Shown: positions 44,631 to 53,583, counted from the first letter of the stretch. The stretch is DNA of 64,000 bases from Lachnospiraceae bacterium (GCA_016280395.1 JAEEGQ010000029.1:28983-92982), one strand, 5' to 3'. A program made the numbers and translations. The notes: generated from the letters alone by a model not told the origin.

Positions 44631-45494
44631 TCATTTATATAAACTGAATATCTCATCAGTAAACTCATCGTTATAAATCATGGTCGTTGCATCCGTCAGA
44701 GCTTCTTTGTAATGCATCCAGAACTTCTGATTCTTATCGTTTTCCATGAGGTACCACTCTCTGCCGTCTGTTCCTGTGATCCGTGCTTTTCCTGAGGTTA
44801 TCCGAATCTTTTCGGAATCCACGTTTTGCTCTGAATAACCAAAGAACTCCCTTGATACTGTATACCAATTGCTCTGGTACTCAAAGAACTGACCCGGTTT
44901 TACGGCAAATGTATAGTATTCCCTGTTTGCTTCGGTATTCTTTACTCTTTCGTAATACGCGCCCTGGGCATACCGGGATGTCATCGGCAGTGACAGCTTT
45001 ATCACATTGAAATACATTTCAGAATTTCCGGTATAATTCAGTTCCATTTCTCCGTCATAGGAGCTTAAGGGAAGCAATACTGTTTCTCCGACTTTGCTTT
45101 TGTCGAAATCCACCGGAAAATCCACAACAAATACATTGCAGCTTCCGTTCTCCGCCTTGAATACCACCACTGCATTCACGTAATCATCTTTGCTTTCAAA
45201 GTCAAACAGGTTAAAACCTATTCCTTTCGGATCCATGTATGACCTGAACTCAAATACTTTTTTTCCACTGTAATACAGTCCGTCCAGTTTTTTTTCAAGA
45301 AGGATCTTCCTGCCGTTCGACAAGACAATTTCTGATTTAAGACAATTCTGGGCTGTTTCTGCCGTTTTGCGTACATCAATACCCGAATACACTCCCGTAA
45401 ACGGACCTGTCTTAATATTTCCTTTTCCATACATACAACTGCACAAAGCCGCTATGCAAAGTATTCCGATAAATAAACAATAAACTTTTTTCAT
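44631..45494 (-). CDS. lipoprotein of unknown function
   Basis: About 287 residues. Signal peptide with lipobox ALCSC (Cys near 20). The rest (FTGVYSGIDVRKTAETAQNC, then beta-rich sequence) matches no family that I can name. Two ATGs are possible (45500 and 45494). The second overlaps the stop of the tiny upstream ORF (ATGA), suggesting coupling, and is 9 bases after an AGGAG. It is downstream of another exported protein and probably in one transcript with it. Confidence 0.65.
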   Translation of the reverse strand: MKKVYCLFIGILCIAALCSCMYGKGNIKTGPFTGVYSGIDVRKTAETAQNCLKSEIVLSNGRKILLEKKLDGLYYSGKKVFEFRSYMDPKGIGFNLFDFESKDDYVNAVVVFKAENGSCNVFVVDFPVDFDKSKVGETVLLPLSSYDGEMELNYTGNSEMYFNVIKLSLPMTSRYAQGAYYERVKNTEANREYYTFAVKPGQFFEYQSNWYTVSREFFGYSEQNVDSEKIRITSGKARITGTDGREWYLMENDKNQKFWMHYKEALTDATTMIYNDEFTDEIFSLYK

Positions 45495-45610
45495 AACCAT
45501 GGACTCCTAAGTGCCGTTCCAACATAACCTGAACAGTCTAAACCAGACGTTACATAAACTTTATAGCCATTAGCACTTGTAACATTTCCTGCAATTTGTC
45601 CCGCGTTCAT
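45491..45610 (-). CDS. 39-residue ORF resembling an NlpC/P60 active-site fragment
   Basis: The sequence begins MNAGQIAGNVTSANGYKVY and contains GLDCSGYVGTAL (about residues 23-34). G-x-DCSG(Y/F)V is the catalytic cysteine motif of NlpC/P60 cell-wall endopeptidases. The start overlaps the stop of the upstream gene (ATGA) and the stop overlaps the next ATG (ATGA), so frame and position fit an operon. No Shine-Dalgarno is close. It could be a remnant of a deleted NlpC/P60 gene or a real microprotein. Both ends were read from the sequence; the relation to NlpC/P60 rests on one short motif. Confidence 0.4.
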   Translation of the reverse strand: MNAGQIAGNVTSANGYKVYVTSGLDCSGYVGTALRSPWL

Positions 45611-46575
45611 TGTTGCTGCAAAGCATCCCTTTGTTGCATAAACAATGCATCTTCTTCAAGCGCTTTCTTTTCTATTTCCTTGAAGTTTGAAACAAAGGTT
45701 GATCCAAAGTATATTTCATAAATTGTGGTTTTTTCCTTGGTGCACTCCATATAATAGATCTTGTCGCCATCTACATCAACATACTTATTGGGCCATGCAT
45801 GATCCTCATTCTTGGTCAGAGCAATACCAGCAACAAATCTGCCCTCCGTATTACATTTTTCAATTGTAATTTCACCGGTAAGTATAGAGCAATTATTTAC
45901 AACTTTTGTCCTTGAGTATACAAGCTCATTATTTGATTCTGCCAGGAAATTAATAAAATCATTTGAAGCTCTTGAAACCCTGTAGTTCTTACCATTATGA
46001 TAAACATTCACAAACCCGTCTTCTGCTGCCACAACGTCTCCGCCGTCTTTAGAAGCAATCAGACTGTTGTTTTCCAGAATAAATTGAATTCCTGTGTAAT
46101 TTGATGTCAGAGCGACCTTTCCGTCAAACATTTCAAGATGAGAATACATGTCAGTATTTACCTTGAAGTCGCAACGTTCAATTTCGTTGAAAGCAAGGTC
46201 GTATCTTATGATGCTTCCTTCGGTTACCCATGCATCAAGAATATACACATTTTCATCCTTTACAAGAATGTCTTTGGGATATCTGACATTGAAAAGAGAA
46301 TAATACTTGGTACCGTTTTCATCCGTAACAATTACTTTTTTCCCTTGTGTATCAAGAATATAGACAACCCCATCTACAACATCAAATGATTGTGCTCCAC
46401 GGTGTAGATCACGATCCTGCCTAAAACCAATCTCATTGTTATCAACACTAAAAGAAATGGCAGGAATCAATCTGCTGTTATCTTCTTTGTTGCCTGCAAA
46501 AGCTGCAAGAGACCCTATTCCGCTAATCAAAACAAGAATTAATAGAGTACTTAAGATCACAGTTTTGGTTTTCAC
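45607..46575 (-). CDS. exported protein, possible beta-propeller
   Basis: 322 residues. Signal peptide (1-27, STLLILVLISGIGSLAAFAG) without a clear lipobox. The rest is beta-rich with repeated V-Y-I-L-D and IRYDL-type strands (VVDGVVYILDTQGKKVIV, DENVYILDAW), suggesting a propeller of the 6-bladed sort. Not assigned to a named family. It starts after a plausible promoter with upstream direct repeats. Confidence 0.6.
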   Translation of the reverse strand: MKTKTVILSTLLILVLISGIGSLAAFAGNKEDNSRLIPAISFSVDNNEIGFRQDRDLHRGAQSFDVVDGVVYILDTQGKKVIVTDENGTKYYSLFNVRYPKDILVKDENVYILDAWVTEGSIIRYDLAFNEIERCDFKVNTDMYSHLEMFDGKVALTSNYTGIQFILENNSLIASKDGGDVVAAEDGFVNVYHNGKNYRVSRASNDFINFLAESNNELVYSRTKVVNNCSILTGEITIEKCNTEGRFVAGIALTKNEDHAWPNKYVDVDGDKIYYMECTKEKTTIYEIYFGSTFVSNFKEIEKKALEEDALFMQQRDALQQQ

Positions 46576-46633
46576 TAATCACACCTCCAATAAAATTCTA
46601 GGGCTGTTAATTTTTACCTTCCCATATTTAACA

Positions 46634-46662
46634 TATCATATTCCCGACAATTTTTCAATCAG
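46634..46662 (-). promoter_or_regulatory. promoter of the exported protein gene
   Basis: On the minus strand TTGAAA and TATGTT are 17 bases apart (5/6 and 4/6 matches), upstream of the 46575 start codon. Direct repeats lie just further upstream. Confidence 0.55.
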
Positions 46663-46670
46663 TATCTGCT

Positions 46671-46728
46671 CAATAAGTCAACAATAAGTCAGCAAAATTG
46701 TGAAAAATCTCGCATCGTCAATAAGACA
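46671..46728. repeat. three copies of CAATAAGTCA-type direct repeat
   Basis: CAATAAGTCA at 46671-46680 and 46682-46691, one helical turn (11 bp) apart, and CAATAAGACA at 46719-46728 inside a terminator loop. The pair sits just upstream of the -35 of the exported gene, an operator-like place. No regulator is identified. Confidence 0.45.
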
Positions 46729-46742
46729 AATGCGAGATTTTT
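46703..46742 (-). terminator. terminator downstream of the decayed gene
   Basis: A 13-bp perfect stem (AAAAATCTCGCAT with ATGCGAGATTTTT, 14-base loop) with T-rich flank. It closes the remnant gene upstream of it on the minus strand. Confidence 0.7.
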
Positions 46743-46797
46743 CCTCAATATTTCAATCGAAAAAGTCTTTAAGTAAATCTCTTTTTTATTCATTCTT

Positions 46798-47098
46798 TTA
46801 TCTTACCGTGAAGTTAAAAGTGGTCGATATGGTACTGCCTAAGTTGTCACTTCCGGAAACCGTGATAGTATAGGTTCTGAGAGATTGCCATCTGTGTCTA
46901 CTCCACATATTATTTGTTTTGTTATTGTATCGTATATTCCAATATCACATCCATTTCGATAATGGTTCTAGTTTATTACCATAACATATTTTTTCAGTGT
47001 GTTTATATCTGGCTCAACAATTGCATAGTAATGATCGCTAAGTTCATCTCCGGAAATTAGGAATTTATCATGAATCATAGTACCATCAATATAGCGAG
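46798..47098 (-). pseudogene. decayed surface-protein gene remnant
   Basis: On the minus strand the region reads RYIDGTMIHDKFLISGDELS and on to VMVIN, then an in-frame TAG, then NHYRNGCDIGIYDTITKQ and GVDTDGNLSE in the same frame. A shift of frame then gives YTITVSGSDNLGSTIS and TTFNFTVR before the final stop at 46798-46800. The last part looks like the end of an Ig- or cadherin-like surface domain. One stop plus one frameshift make it non-functional. It is bounded by two terminators. This fills most of the 585-base gap between the neighbouring genes. Confidence 0.6.
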
Positions 47099-47100
47099 AC

Positions 47101-47143
47101 AAAAGAAAAAGCCTCGCAAATCAGTAATTATGACTTGCGAGGC
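47101..47143 (-). terminator. terminator of the LacI-family gene and glycan locus
   Basis: In minus-strand RNA a 13-bp stem (GCCTCGCAAGTCA with TGATTTGCGAGGC, one G-U pair, 7-base loop) is followed by TTTTTCTTTT. It lies 17 bases after the lacI stop and ends the long co-directional locus. Confidence 0.9.
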
Positions 47144-47160
47144 ATATTAATATGGATTTT

Positions 47161-48192
47161 TTACGCTTCCAGTTTTTTTACACTGTCGCGTTCAACAAGA
47201 TGTCCCTCGACGATCCTTATGCCCTTCTGGTAGTTCTCACCGGAGATCTTTCTTGTAATGTTATTAACCGCTATGCGTGCCATCTCATGCAGGTCAACTT
47301 CATACGTTGTAAGCTCAACATCCCTGAAATCGGGAGGCAGGTAGTTGTCATATCCTACTACAGAAACATCCTCCGGAATGCGTAAGCCCTTTTCCTTTAC
47401 GGAACGGGCAACAAGCGCTGCTGTCCTGTCACAGTTGCATACAAAGGCTGTAGGCATTTCCCTTGGGAATACCAGCTCATCCGGCTCCTTTGAAACGCCG
47501 GTGACCGCATCTCTGTCATCTATTATATTATTTGACGAAGGTGTTATCCCATGTTCGAGAAGCGACTTGCAAAAGCCCATATATCTGTCTGTAATAGATT
47601 CGGTCGCAAACAAAGTTCCGACATAACAGATATTCCTGTGCCCATGCTCAAACAGATAATCCGTCATAAGATACGTGCCGTAGAAGCCATCGGAAATAAC
47701 AGAATCGGCTGTAACATCGGATTCGTAAAAGTCCAGAAAAACAACAGGAGTCTTGATCTTCTTACAAATCTCTCCCGCATAGGAATTGCCCGGACGTCCT
47801 ATGATGATCAAACCATCAGCTTTGTTTTCTGCGACAATTCGCGGAATCGTTCCGTTCTTCTCCATTACCGGATCAATGACTTCAAGAACGGTAAAGCATC
47901 CCTTGGTCATAGTGCAGCTTATTATCTCCTGGTACATTTTCCAGTACAGCGATTCCGTCGCACCTATATAGCGGTTAGAGATCAGCACTCCGATACTGTA
48001 GCTCTTGTTTTTTGCTTTCTTTACGGAAGACAAAGGCTTATAGCCCATCTCGCGCGCGAGAGATTTTATCTTTCCGCGCATCTCCTCGGAAACACCGCTC
48101 TGATCCGAAAGAGCTTTTGAAACGGTAACAATGCTTACCTCAAGCGCTTCCGCAATATCAGCTAATTTTACTGCCTTTGTCTTCTTTGCCAT
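47161..48192 (-). CDS. LacI-family transcriptional regulator
   Basis: 343 residues. N-terminal helix-turn-helix (KLADIAEALEVSIVTVSKALSDQSGVSEE, residues 9-37) and hinge, then the periplasmic-binding-like sugar sensor domain (SIGVLISNRYIG near 66, ADGLIIIGRPG, PTAFVCNCDRTAALVARS, SVVGYDN). It is the last gene of the glycan-uptake locus and probably controls it in response to a sugar or oligosaccharide. Its operator is likely upstream of the window. Confidence 0.93.
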   Translation of the reverse strand: MAKKTKAVKLADIAEALEVSIVTVSKALSDQSGVSEEMRGKIKSLAREMGYKPLSSVKKAKNKSYSIGVLISNRYIGATESLYWKMYQEIISCTMTKGCFTVLEVIDPVMEKNGTIPRIVAENKADGLIIIGRPGNSYAGEICKKIKTPVVFLDFYESDVTADSVISDGFYGTYLMTDYLFEHGHRNICYVGTLFATESITDRYMGFCKSLLEHGITPSSNNIIDDRDAVTGVSKEPDELVFPREMPTAFVCNCDRTAALVARSVKEKGLRIPEDVSVVGYDNYLPPDFRDVELTTYEVDLHEMARIAVNNITRKISGENYQKGIRIVEGHLVERDSVKKLEA

Positions 48193-48227
48193 TTTGTCAA
48201 CCCAAATATCCTATCATGCAGATTCTA

Positions 48228-49250
48228 TTATCTTCTTCCAAGGTCTGTGTCATCCCAGCGTGTAACGCTGTGCTTTTTGATGTAATCAACGATCTCATCA
48301 AAATAGCAGAATGCAAGACCAACATAGCTGTCTGCGGCACCATAATAGATTGCGATCTTACCGGATTCGGGATCGTGAATGGTTGCGCAAGGGAAAGTAA
48401 CGTTCGGCACAAAGCCTCTTTCCTCGTACCACTCTTCGGGAGTGAGCAGCCAGTTTTCACAGCGGTAAAGCACCTTTGAAGGATTGTCCTTGTCGAGGAT
48501 CGCTCCGCCTATAGAGTATACATATCCGCTGCAGGTACCTGCAACGCCGTGGTAGAATAAAAGCCACCCTTCGCTTGTTTCAATGGGGGCTGCGCCGCCG
48601 CCTATCTTAAGGCTCTCCCACCATTCGGAGCTTCTGCCCATCACATGTCTGTGTTTGCCCCAGTAGAGCATATCGGGCGATTCGCTGATAAAAATATCAC
48701 CGAATGGTGTGTGACCTGAGTCTGAAGGCCGGCTTAGCATCATAAAGTTACCGTTTATCTTTCTCGGGAACAGCACCGCATTACGGTTAAAGGGAAGGAA
48801 AGGATTTTCGATCCGTGTAAAAGTCTTGAAATCCGTTGTCTTTGCCATGCCGATGGCAGCGCCGTAAAAGTCCGTACACCAGATGATGTAATAGGTATCC
48901 TCGACCTTTACAAGGCGGGGATCGTATGCGTAATTTGGCATGAACGGATTGCCGTCTTCGTCAACAAACTGAACCTTGTCTTTTTCAAAGTTCCAGTGGA
49001 TTCCGTCATCACTTCTTCCAAGATAGATGAATGAAACACCGTTAGCCTGTTCTCCGCGGAAAACACCGATAAACTTATCCTCGTAAGGAACAACCGCACT
49101 GTTAAAGATACGCGCAACACCTTCAACGGGATTGCGCCCGATGATAGGGTTTTCTTTGTATCTCCACACAGGCGCGTTTACGATATGTTCCGGCCTTTCC
49201 TGCCAGGGAACGTTAGCCACATGCGGTGCGATCATTTTAATATCGCTCAT
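48228..49250 (-). CDS. GH130 glycoside phosphorylase (probably mannoside)
   Basis: 340 residues, a five-bladed beta-propeller of GH130. The catalytic region YDPRLVKVEDTYYIIWCTDF (about residues 107-126) and the active-site segments IFNSAVVPYEDKFIGVFRGE and NPFLPFNRNAVLFPRKI are intact. GH130 enzymes cleave beta-mannosides by phosphate, giving mannose 1-phosphate plus a shortened sugar; subgroup and linkage (beta-1,4 or beta-1,2) are not settled from sequence. No signal peptide, so cytoplasmic, as expected for phosphorolysis of imported oligosaccharides. Located between a solute-binding protein and the LacI gene. Confidence 0.9.
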   Translation of the reverse strand: MSDIKMIAPHVANVPWQERPEHIVNAPVWRYKENPIIGRNPVEGVARIFNSAVVPYEDKFIGVFRGEQANGVSFIYLGRSDDGIHWNFEKDKVQFVDEDGNPFMPNYAYDPRLVKVEDTYYIIWCTDFYGAAIGMAKTTDFKTFTRIENPFLPFNRNAVLFPRKINGNFMMLSRPSDSGHTPFGDIFISESPDMLYWGKHRHVMGRSSEWWESLKIGGGAAPIETSEGWLLFYHGVAGTCSGYVYSIGGAILDKDNPSKVLYRCENWLLTPEEWYEERGFVPNVTFPCATIHDPESGKIAIYYGAADSYVGLAFCYFDEIVDYIKKHSVTRWDDTDLGRR

Positions 49251-49279
49251 GTAAATATCCTGTCATTCTTTAATAAGTC

Positions 49280-49303
49280 TCCGGGGGGCTTTTCGCCCCC
49301 GGA
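49280..49303. repeat. GC-rich hairpin between solute-binding protein and GH130
   Basis: An 8-bp GC-rich stem (TCCGGGGG with CCCCCGGA). It lacks a strong U-run on the minus strand, so it could act as an mRNA-stability element that keeps the binding-protein transcript abundant relative to GH130, or as a partial terminator. Confidence 0.5.
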
Positions 49304-49344
49304 AACTTTTGCTGCATTGTTAAATGCGTTGTTTGTCCTGATGC

Positions 49345-50880
49345 TTATTTGCCAAAGTACTGGTCAAGCGCATCCTGGAAGTTCTGCTTGTAGGTCTCCT
49401 GCCACTGGGCCGGATCTACGGTACCGTCAAGGAGCTCCCAAAGGTTGAAGGAAACGCTCATAGAGTTCCAAAGATCTACGGTAGTTTTAGAAAGAATTTC
49501 TTTCTGAATCTTAAAGTTAGACATACGGGTTTCTTCGCTACGGCCCGAACCGTCGATCCACCAGTTAAGGGAAGCCGGATCATCACGCTTAGCCAAAGCT
49601 TCTTCATTCTGTGCTTCAGTATTGTCCTTAGACCAGCCATACCAGTTCCAGCCTTCGTAAAGAACATTGAATACTGTAAGCGGATCTTCAACACCTGCAG
49701 GGATGATGTAAAGCTCGCCGCCTACATTGTTGAGCTGAGGGTCTGTATCCTGATTGCCTGAAGGGCCTACAGGCCAATGGCAATAGATTACATCGAAATC
49801 GAGCTGAGGATTTTTACCATTGTTGTTCCAGTCATAATCATCACCGTCGTTAGTACCAACCTGAACCCAGACATTCATCCAGAAGAATCCGATATTGCCG
49901 TTTCTGTACATGGTTCTTACAGCATTTGCGTCCATATCGCTGGTTACAGGGTAGCAAACTTTATCTTTTACGTGAAGATCATGAAGGAATTGGAGAACTT
50001 CAGTCATCTTCGGAGATGTGAGCTGCTGGGTTGTACCCTGGGCAATGTTTGCACCGTTTGAAAGCATAAACTGTTCAAACTGATCGGAATCCCAAGCGCA
50101 GAAACCATACTGGTCTATATTACCATCCCCATCAGTATCTTCTGTAAGGATCTTGCAGTATTCCTCAAACTTATCCCAGGTCCATTCGCCTTTGTCCCAG
50201 AGCACTCTGGGATCTTCAAGTCCGTATGAATCGAGAAGCTGTTTGTTAAAACCAAGTGCATTATTGTTATTCATACCTCCCTGACGCTGGATGATACAAG
50301 CCTTTCCATCGCCAAGATCAAGGAACTTCGCAACCGTCTGTGTAGTGAAGATATCATGGTCTTTAGGCAAAATTGTCCTGAGATCCACACAGAGCCCGCT
50401 CATCTGAGCAGGGATAGCCATTCCTGCATCTACAAGGTAGATGTCACAGTCAGGTGTGCCGGCCATTATCGATGTGTTGATAGACTCCTGAACACCTGAA
50501 TAAGTAAGGTTCTGCCAAAAATATTTAACACCATATCTTTGCTCGATAGTTTTAACATGATTAAACCTATCGATCATATGCTGACGATTGGCAGCTTTTT
50601 CAGCCTTCTTCTTATCATCGTCCTTTTCTGTTTCCTGAGCAACATCCCAGTCAGGGCTGTCAGAAACATCAGTATCCGCACTGTCATAATGCTGTACCCA
50701 CCAGGTACCGATCAGAATATCTTTCGTTCTCTTTTGTGTGCCGGCACCCGTAGTGGGTGTAGGGCCACCTGCGCTTTGAGTAGGTGTAGGTGTGTTGGTT
50801 GTTTTATCGCCACATGCTGCAAGAGCAGCAACCATAGCCACGCAAAGAAGCAGAGCAATTATTCTTTTAAATTTCATCAT
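49345..50880 (-). CDS. extracellular solute-binding lipoprotein (family 1)
   Basis: 511 residues. Lipoprotein signal with LAAC (Cys near 23) and a T/P-rich linker, then a sugar-binding protein of the SBP_bac_1 type. QNLTYSGVQESINTSIMAGTPDCDIYLVDAG (about 123-153), GGMNNNNALGFNKQLLDSYG and the DTDGDGNIDQYGF calcium-loop-like segment are visible. It probably delivers oligosaccharides to the permease pair upstream. AGGAG upstream of the start. Confidence 0.9.
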   Translation of the reverse strand: MMKFKRIIALLLCVAMVAALAACGDKTTNTPTPTQSAGGPTPTTGAGTQKRTKDILIGTWWVQHYDSADTDVSDSPDWDVAQETEKDDDKKKAEKAANRQHMIDRFNHVKTIEQRYGVKYFWQNLTYSGVQESINTSIMAGTPDCDIYLVDAGMAIPAQMSGLCVDLRTILPKDHDIFTTQTVAKFLDLGDGKACIIQRQGGMNNNNALGFNKQLLDSYGLEDPRVLWDKGEWTWDKFEEYCKILTEDTDGDGNIDQYGFCAWDSDQFEQFMLSNGANIAQGTTQQLTSPKMTEVLQFLHDLHVKDKVCYPVTSDMDANAVRTMYRNGNIGFFWMNVWVQVGTNDGDDYDWNNNGKNPQLDFDVIYCHWPVGPSGNQDTDPQLNNVGGELYIIPAGVEDPLTVFNVLYEGWNWYGWSKDNTEAQNEEALAKRDDPASLNWWIDGSGRSEETRMSNFKIQKEILSKTTVDLWNSMSVSFNLWELLDGTVDPAQWQETYKQNFQDALDQYFGK

Positions 50881-50893
50881 TTATCTCCTCTCT

Positions 50894-53527
50894 TTACTGC
50901 TGTCCGACATAAACTGCATATACTTCCCATACAGATCCGGATTCACATTCCATCTTGGGTCCCCAAGCAGCCTTATCGGTACCTACAACTTCAACTATCT
51001 GATCGTAAGTGATATAAGCTCTGCCCTTGGAAATAACTGCCTTATTCTGAGCTATTCTGCTCCAGCCGTTTGCCGCATTCGGGAACACGATCCACATATC
51101 GCCGTCGGTATCTCCGCCATCCTGAGTAGTGAATTCAACAACTACTACAGAACCGGGAACCAAAGCCGCTAAGACTTTTTCAGTCATGTCAAAGCCGGAC
51201 TGCTTCCACTTGTCACCGGATGTTGCAAAGCCGTCAAACTTTACAAGATTGTGAAGCCTTGGAGCAGAAGGAGCATCGACAAGTGTACCAACAGAAACTG
51301 AGTAAACTTCCCAAGGAGAACCGGATTCGCACTCCATCTTGGTGCCCCATGCTGCTTTGTCTTCGGTTACTTCTGCCACGATCTGCTCATAAGTGATATA
51401 AGCCTTACCGTCTACGATCTTTGCCTTATTCTGAGCTATTCTTGACCATCCCTTTGCAGCACCGGGGAATACGATCCACATATCGTTGTCGGTATCACCG
51501 CCGGTTGCGGCAAAGCTGATCTCGATAACAGAACCGGGAACGAGTGCATCAAGAATTTCCTTAGGCATTTCAAAACCGGACTGTTTCCACTTGTCGCCGG
51601 ATGTTGCAAAGCCGGGGAAGTCAACTGATTTCTTGAATTCTTTTGCAGATGCTTCCTCAAATTTTCCTACAGATACCGAATATACTTCCCAAGGAGAACC
51701 GGATTCGCACTCCATCTTGGTACCCCATGCTGCTTTGTCTTCGGTTACTTCTGCTACGATCTGCTCATAAGTGATATAAGCCTTACCGTCTACGATCTTT
51801 GCCTTATTTTGAGCTATTCTTGACCATCCCTTTGCAGCACCGGGGAATACGATCCACATATCGTTGTCGGTATCACCGCCGGTTGCGGCAAAGCTGATCT
51901 CGATAACGGAACCGGGAACGAGTGCATCAAGAACTTCCTTAGGCATTTCAAAACCGGACTGTTTCCACTTGTCACCGGATGTTGCAAAGCCGGGGAAGTC
52001 AACTTCTTTTTTGTATTCTTTAGGAGTTGATGTCTCTAAGGAACCTACAGCTACAGAATATACTTCCCAAGGTGAACCTGACTCACATTCCATCTTGGTG
52101 CCCCATGCTGCTTTATCTTCGGTAACTTCTTCAACAATCTGCTCATAGGTAACATATGCTTTACCATCGATTATCTGAGCCTTGTTCTGAGCTATTCTCG
52201 ACCATCCCTTTGCAGCGCCGGGGAATACGATCCACATATCATTGTCGGTATCGCCGCCGGTCGCAGCAAAGCTGATCTCGATAACGGAACCGGGAACGAG
52301 TGCATCAAGAACTTCCTTGGGCATTTCAAAACCGGACTGTTTCCACTTGTCGCCTGACGTTGCAAAGCCGGGGAAGTCAACACTCTTTACAAATTCTTTT
52401 TCTTCACCGGGAACGCCAACCTTGACAGAATAAACTTCCCATTCGGAACCGCTCTCTGCCTGGAGCTGAGGTCCCCATGCCGCTTTATCTTCACCAACTA
52501 CAGCCACGATCTGTTCATAGCTGATCTGTGCGATGTTACGCGAGAAGTTTTCGTATGCCTGATTCTGTGCAATTCTGCTCCAGCCATTAGCTGCATTCGG
52601 AAGAACAAGCCAGATATCACCGTCTGTGTCTCCGCCTTCCTTGGTACCGTATGCTATCTCTATAACGGAACCGGGAACAAGTGCATCAAGAACTTCCTGA
52701 GGCATATCAAAACCGGCCTGTTTCCACTTGTCACCGGACGTCTGGAAGCCTTTGAATTCAACCACATTTGTAAGGGTCAAGAGGTTGGATCTGTCAACTG
52801 CGGTATCTTCAAAACCGTCGGGACTAGCAAACGCAACTTCTGTAGAAGCGGGTTTGATAAGATTGCCGTCAGCATCAAAGAAGCTAACGTTATCAAGATA
52901 AATTGTAGCGGCACCGTGACCGTTATCAGATCCAAGGTCTGTATTCATCTGGAAGATAAATACCGGTACTTCCTTACCGAACTGAACACCTGAGGGAAGT
53001 TTGAATTCTGCAACCTTCGGGTTTTTACTCTTAACAAAAACAGACCACGGAGCTTTTTTCATGTTGCTTACACTCTTGTCCGTCCAGAAATATACATAAC
53101 CTTCTGTCGCACTGAAAGAACCGTCGGCATATTCTGTACCGATGGTCATTGTTACCTTTGCAACCTTAGCCGCATTATCACCAAGCAGACTTAAAACATC
53201 GAACGCAACGAATGACTTCTTGTTTTCAGCTGCTTTTGTGATCTTAAGAGCCTTGCTGCCGTTAAAATCCACAATTTCCACCGTGCTGGCATCAGATACG
53301 GCATGTTTCATATAAAGTTTTACGAAATCCATTTTGCCGTCTTCAAATGTCAGGCTCCCATCTTTGGGGAGTTCAACGGGAGTCGGTGTAGCCGGCGCCG
53401 TTGTCGGTGAGGGTGTTGGCTTGTTTGTAGGTGTGGGGTCGTTTGTAGCTGTGGGTTTATTACCGCAAGCAGCAAGCGAGAACACAAGAACAACTGCCAT
53501 GATCAGAGCTAAAAATCTCTTTTTCAC
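50894..53527 (-). CDS. lipoprotein with five tandem 126-residue modules
   Basis: 877 residues. A GTG start with AGGAGG, then a lipobox (SLAAC, Cys near 21) and a P/T-rich linker (25-50). An N-terminal beta-sandwich (about 52-225), like carbohydrate-binding or jelly-roll domains, has MDFVKLYMKHAVSDASTV and YLDNVSFFDADGNL. Five modules follow (about 256-877), each beginning F-x-G-F-x-T-S-G-D-K-W-K-Q and containing VPGSVIEI, GGDTDNDMWIVFPGAAKGWS and TYEQIV. Modules 2-4 are nearly identical; 1 and 5 diverge. I do not recognise the module as a named family. Its context suggests a glycan-binding surface protein. Confidence 0.85.
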   Translation of the reverse strand: MKKRFLALIMAVVLVFSLAACGNKPTATNDPTPTNKPTPSPTTAPATPTPVELPKDGSLTFEDGKMDFVKLYMKHAVSDASTVEIVDFNGSKALKITKAAENKKSFVAFDVLSLLGDNAAKVAKVTMTIGTEYADGSFSATEGYVYFWTDKSVSNMKKAPWSVFVKSKNPKVAEFKLPSGVQFGKEVPVFIFQMNTDLGSDNGHGAATIYLDNVSFFDADGNLIKPASTEVAFASPDGFEDTAVDRSNLLTLTNVVEFKGFQTSGDKWKQAGFDMPQEVLDALVPGSVIEIAYGTKEGGDTDGDIWLVLPNAANGWSRIAQNQAYENFSRNIAQISYEQIVAVVGEDKAAWGPQLQAESGSEWEVYSVKVGVPGEEKEFVKSVDFPGFATSGDKWKQSGFEMPKEVLDALVPGSVIEISFAATGGDTDNDMWIVFPGAAKGWSRIAQNKAQIIDGKAYVTYEQIVEEVTEDKAAWGTKMECESGSPWEVYSVAVGSLETSTPKEYKKEVDFPGFATSGDKWKQSGFEMPKEVLDALVPGSVIEISFAATGGDTDNDMWIVFPGAAKGWSRIAQNKAKIVDGKAYITYEQIVAEVTEDKAAWGTKMECESGSPWEVYSVSVGKFEEASAKEFKKSVDFPGFATSGDKWKQSGFEMPKEILDALVPGSVIEISFAATGGDTDNDMWIVFPGAAKGWSRIAQNKAKIVDGKAYITYEQIVAEVTEDKAAWGTKMECESGSPWEVYSVSVGTLVDAPSAPRLHNLVKFDGFATSGDKWKQSGFDMTEKVLAALVPGSVVVVEFTTQDGGDTDGDMWIVFPNAANGWSRIAQNKAVISKGRAYITYDQIVEVVGTDKAAWGPKMECESGSVWEVYAVYVGQQ
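50897..52762 (-). repeat. five tandem repeat units in the lipoprotein gene
   Basis: Unit starts at 52762, 52381, 52003, 51625 and 51244, so pitches are 381, 378, 378 and 381 bases. The central units are almost identical in DNA, indicating recent duplication or gene conversion. The repeat unit is in frame and coding throughout. Confidence 0.92.
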
Positions 53528-53583
53528 TTTTTAATCCTCCTTTTGGTTTTGAAAAAGATTAGAGGTTTTGTCCGAGGGTAGCG

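Noticed and set aside
51244..52762. Long direct repeats that could be mobile elements
   Set aside because: Repeat pitch is a multiple of three and the units code for protein modules in one frame; no transposase or terminal inverted repeats.
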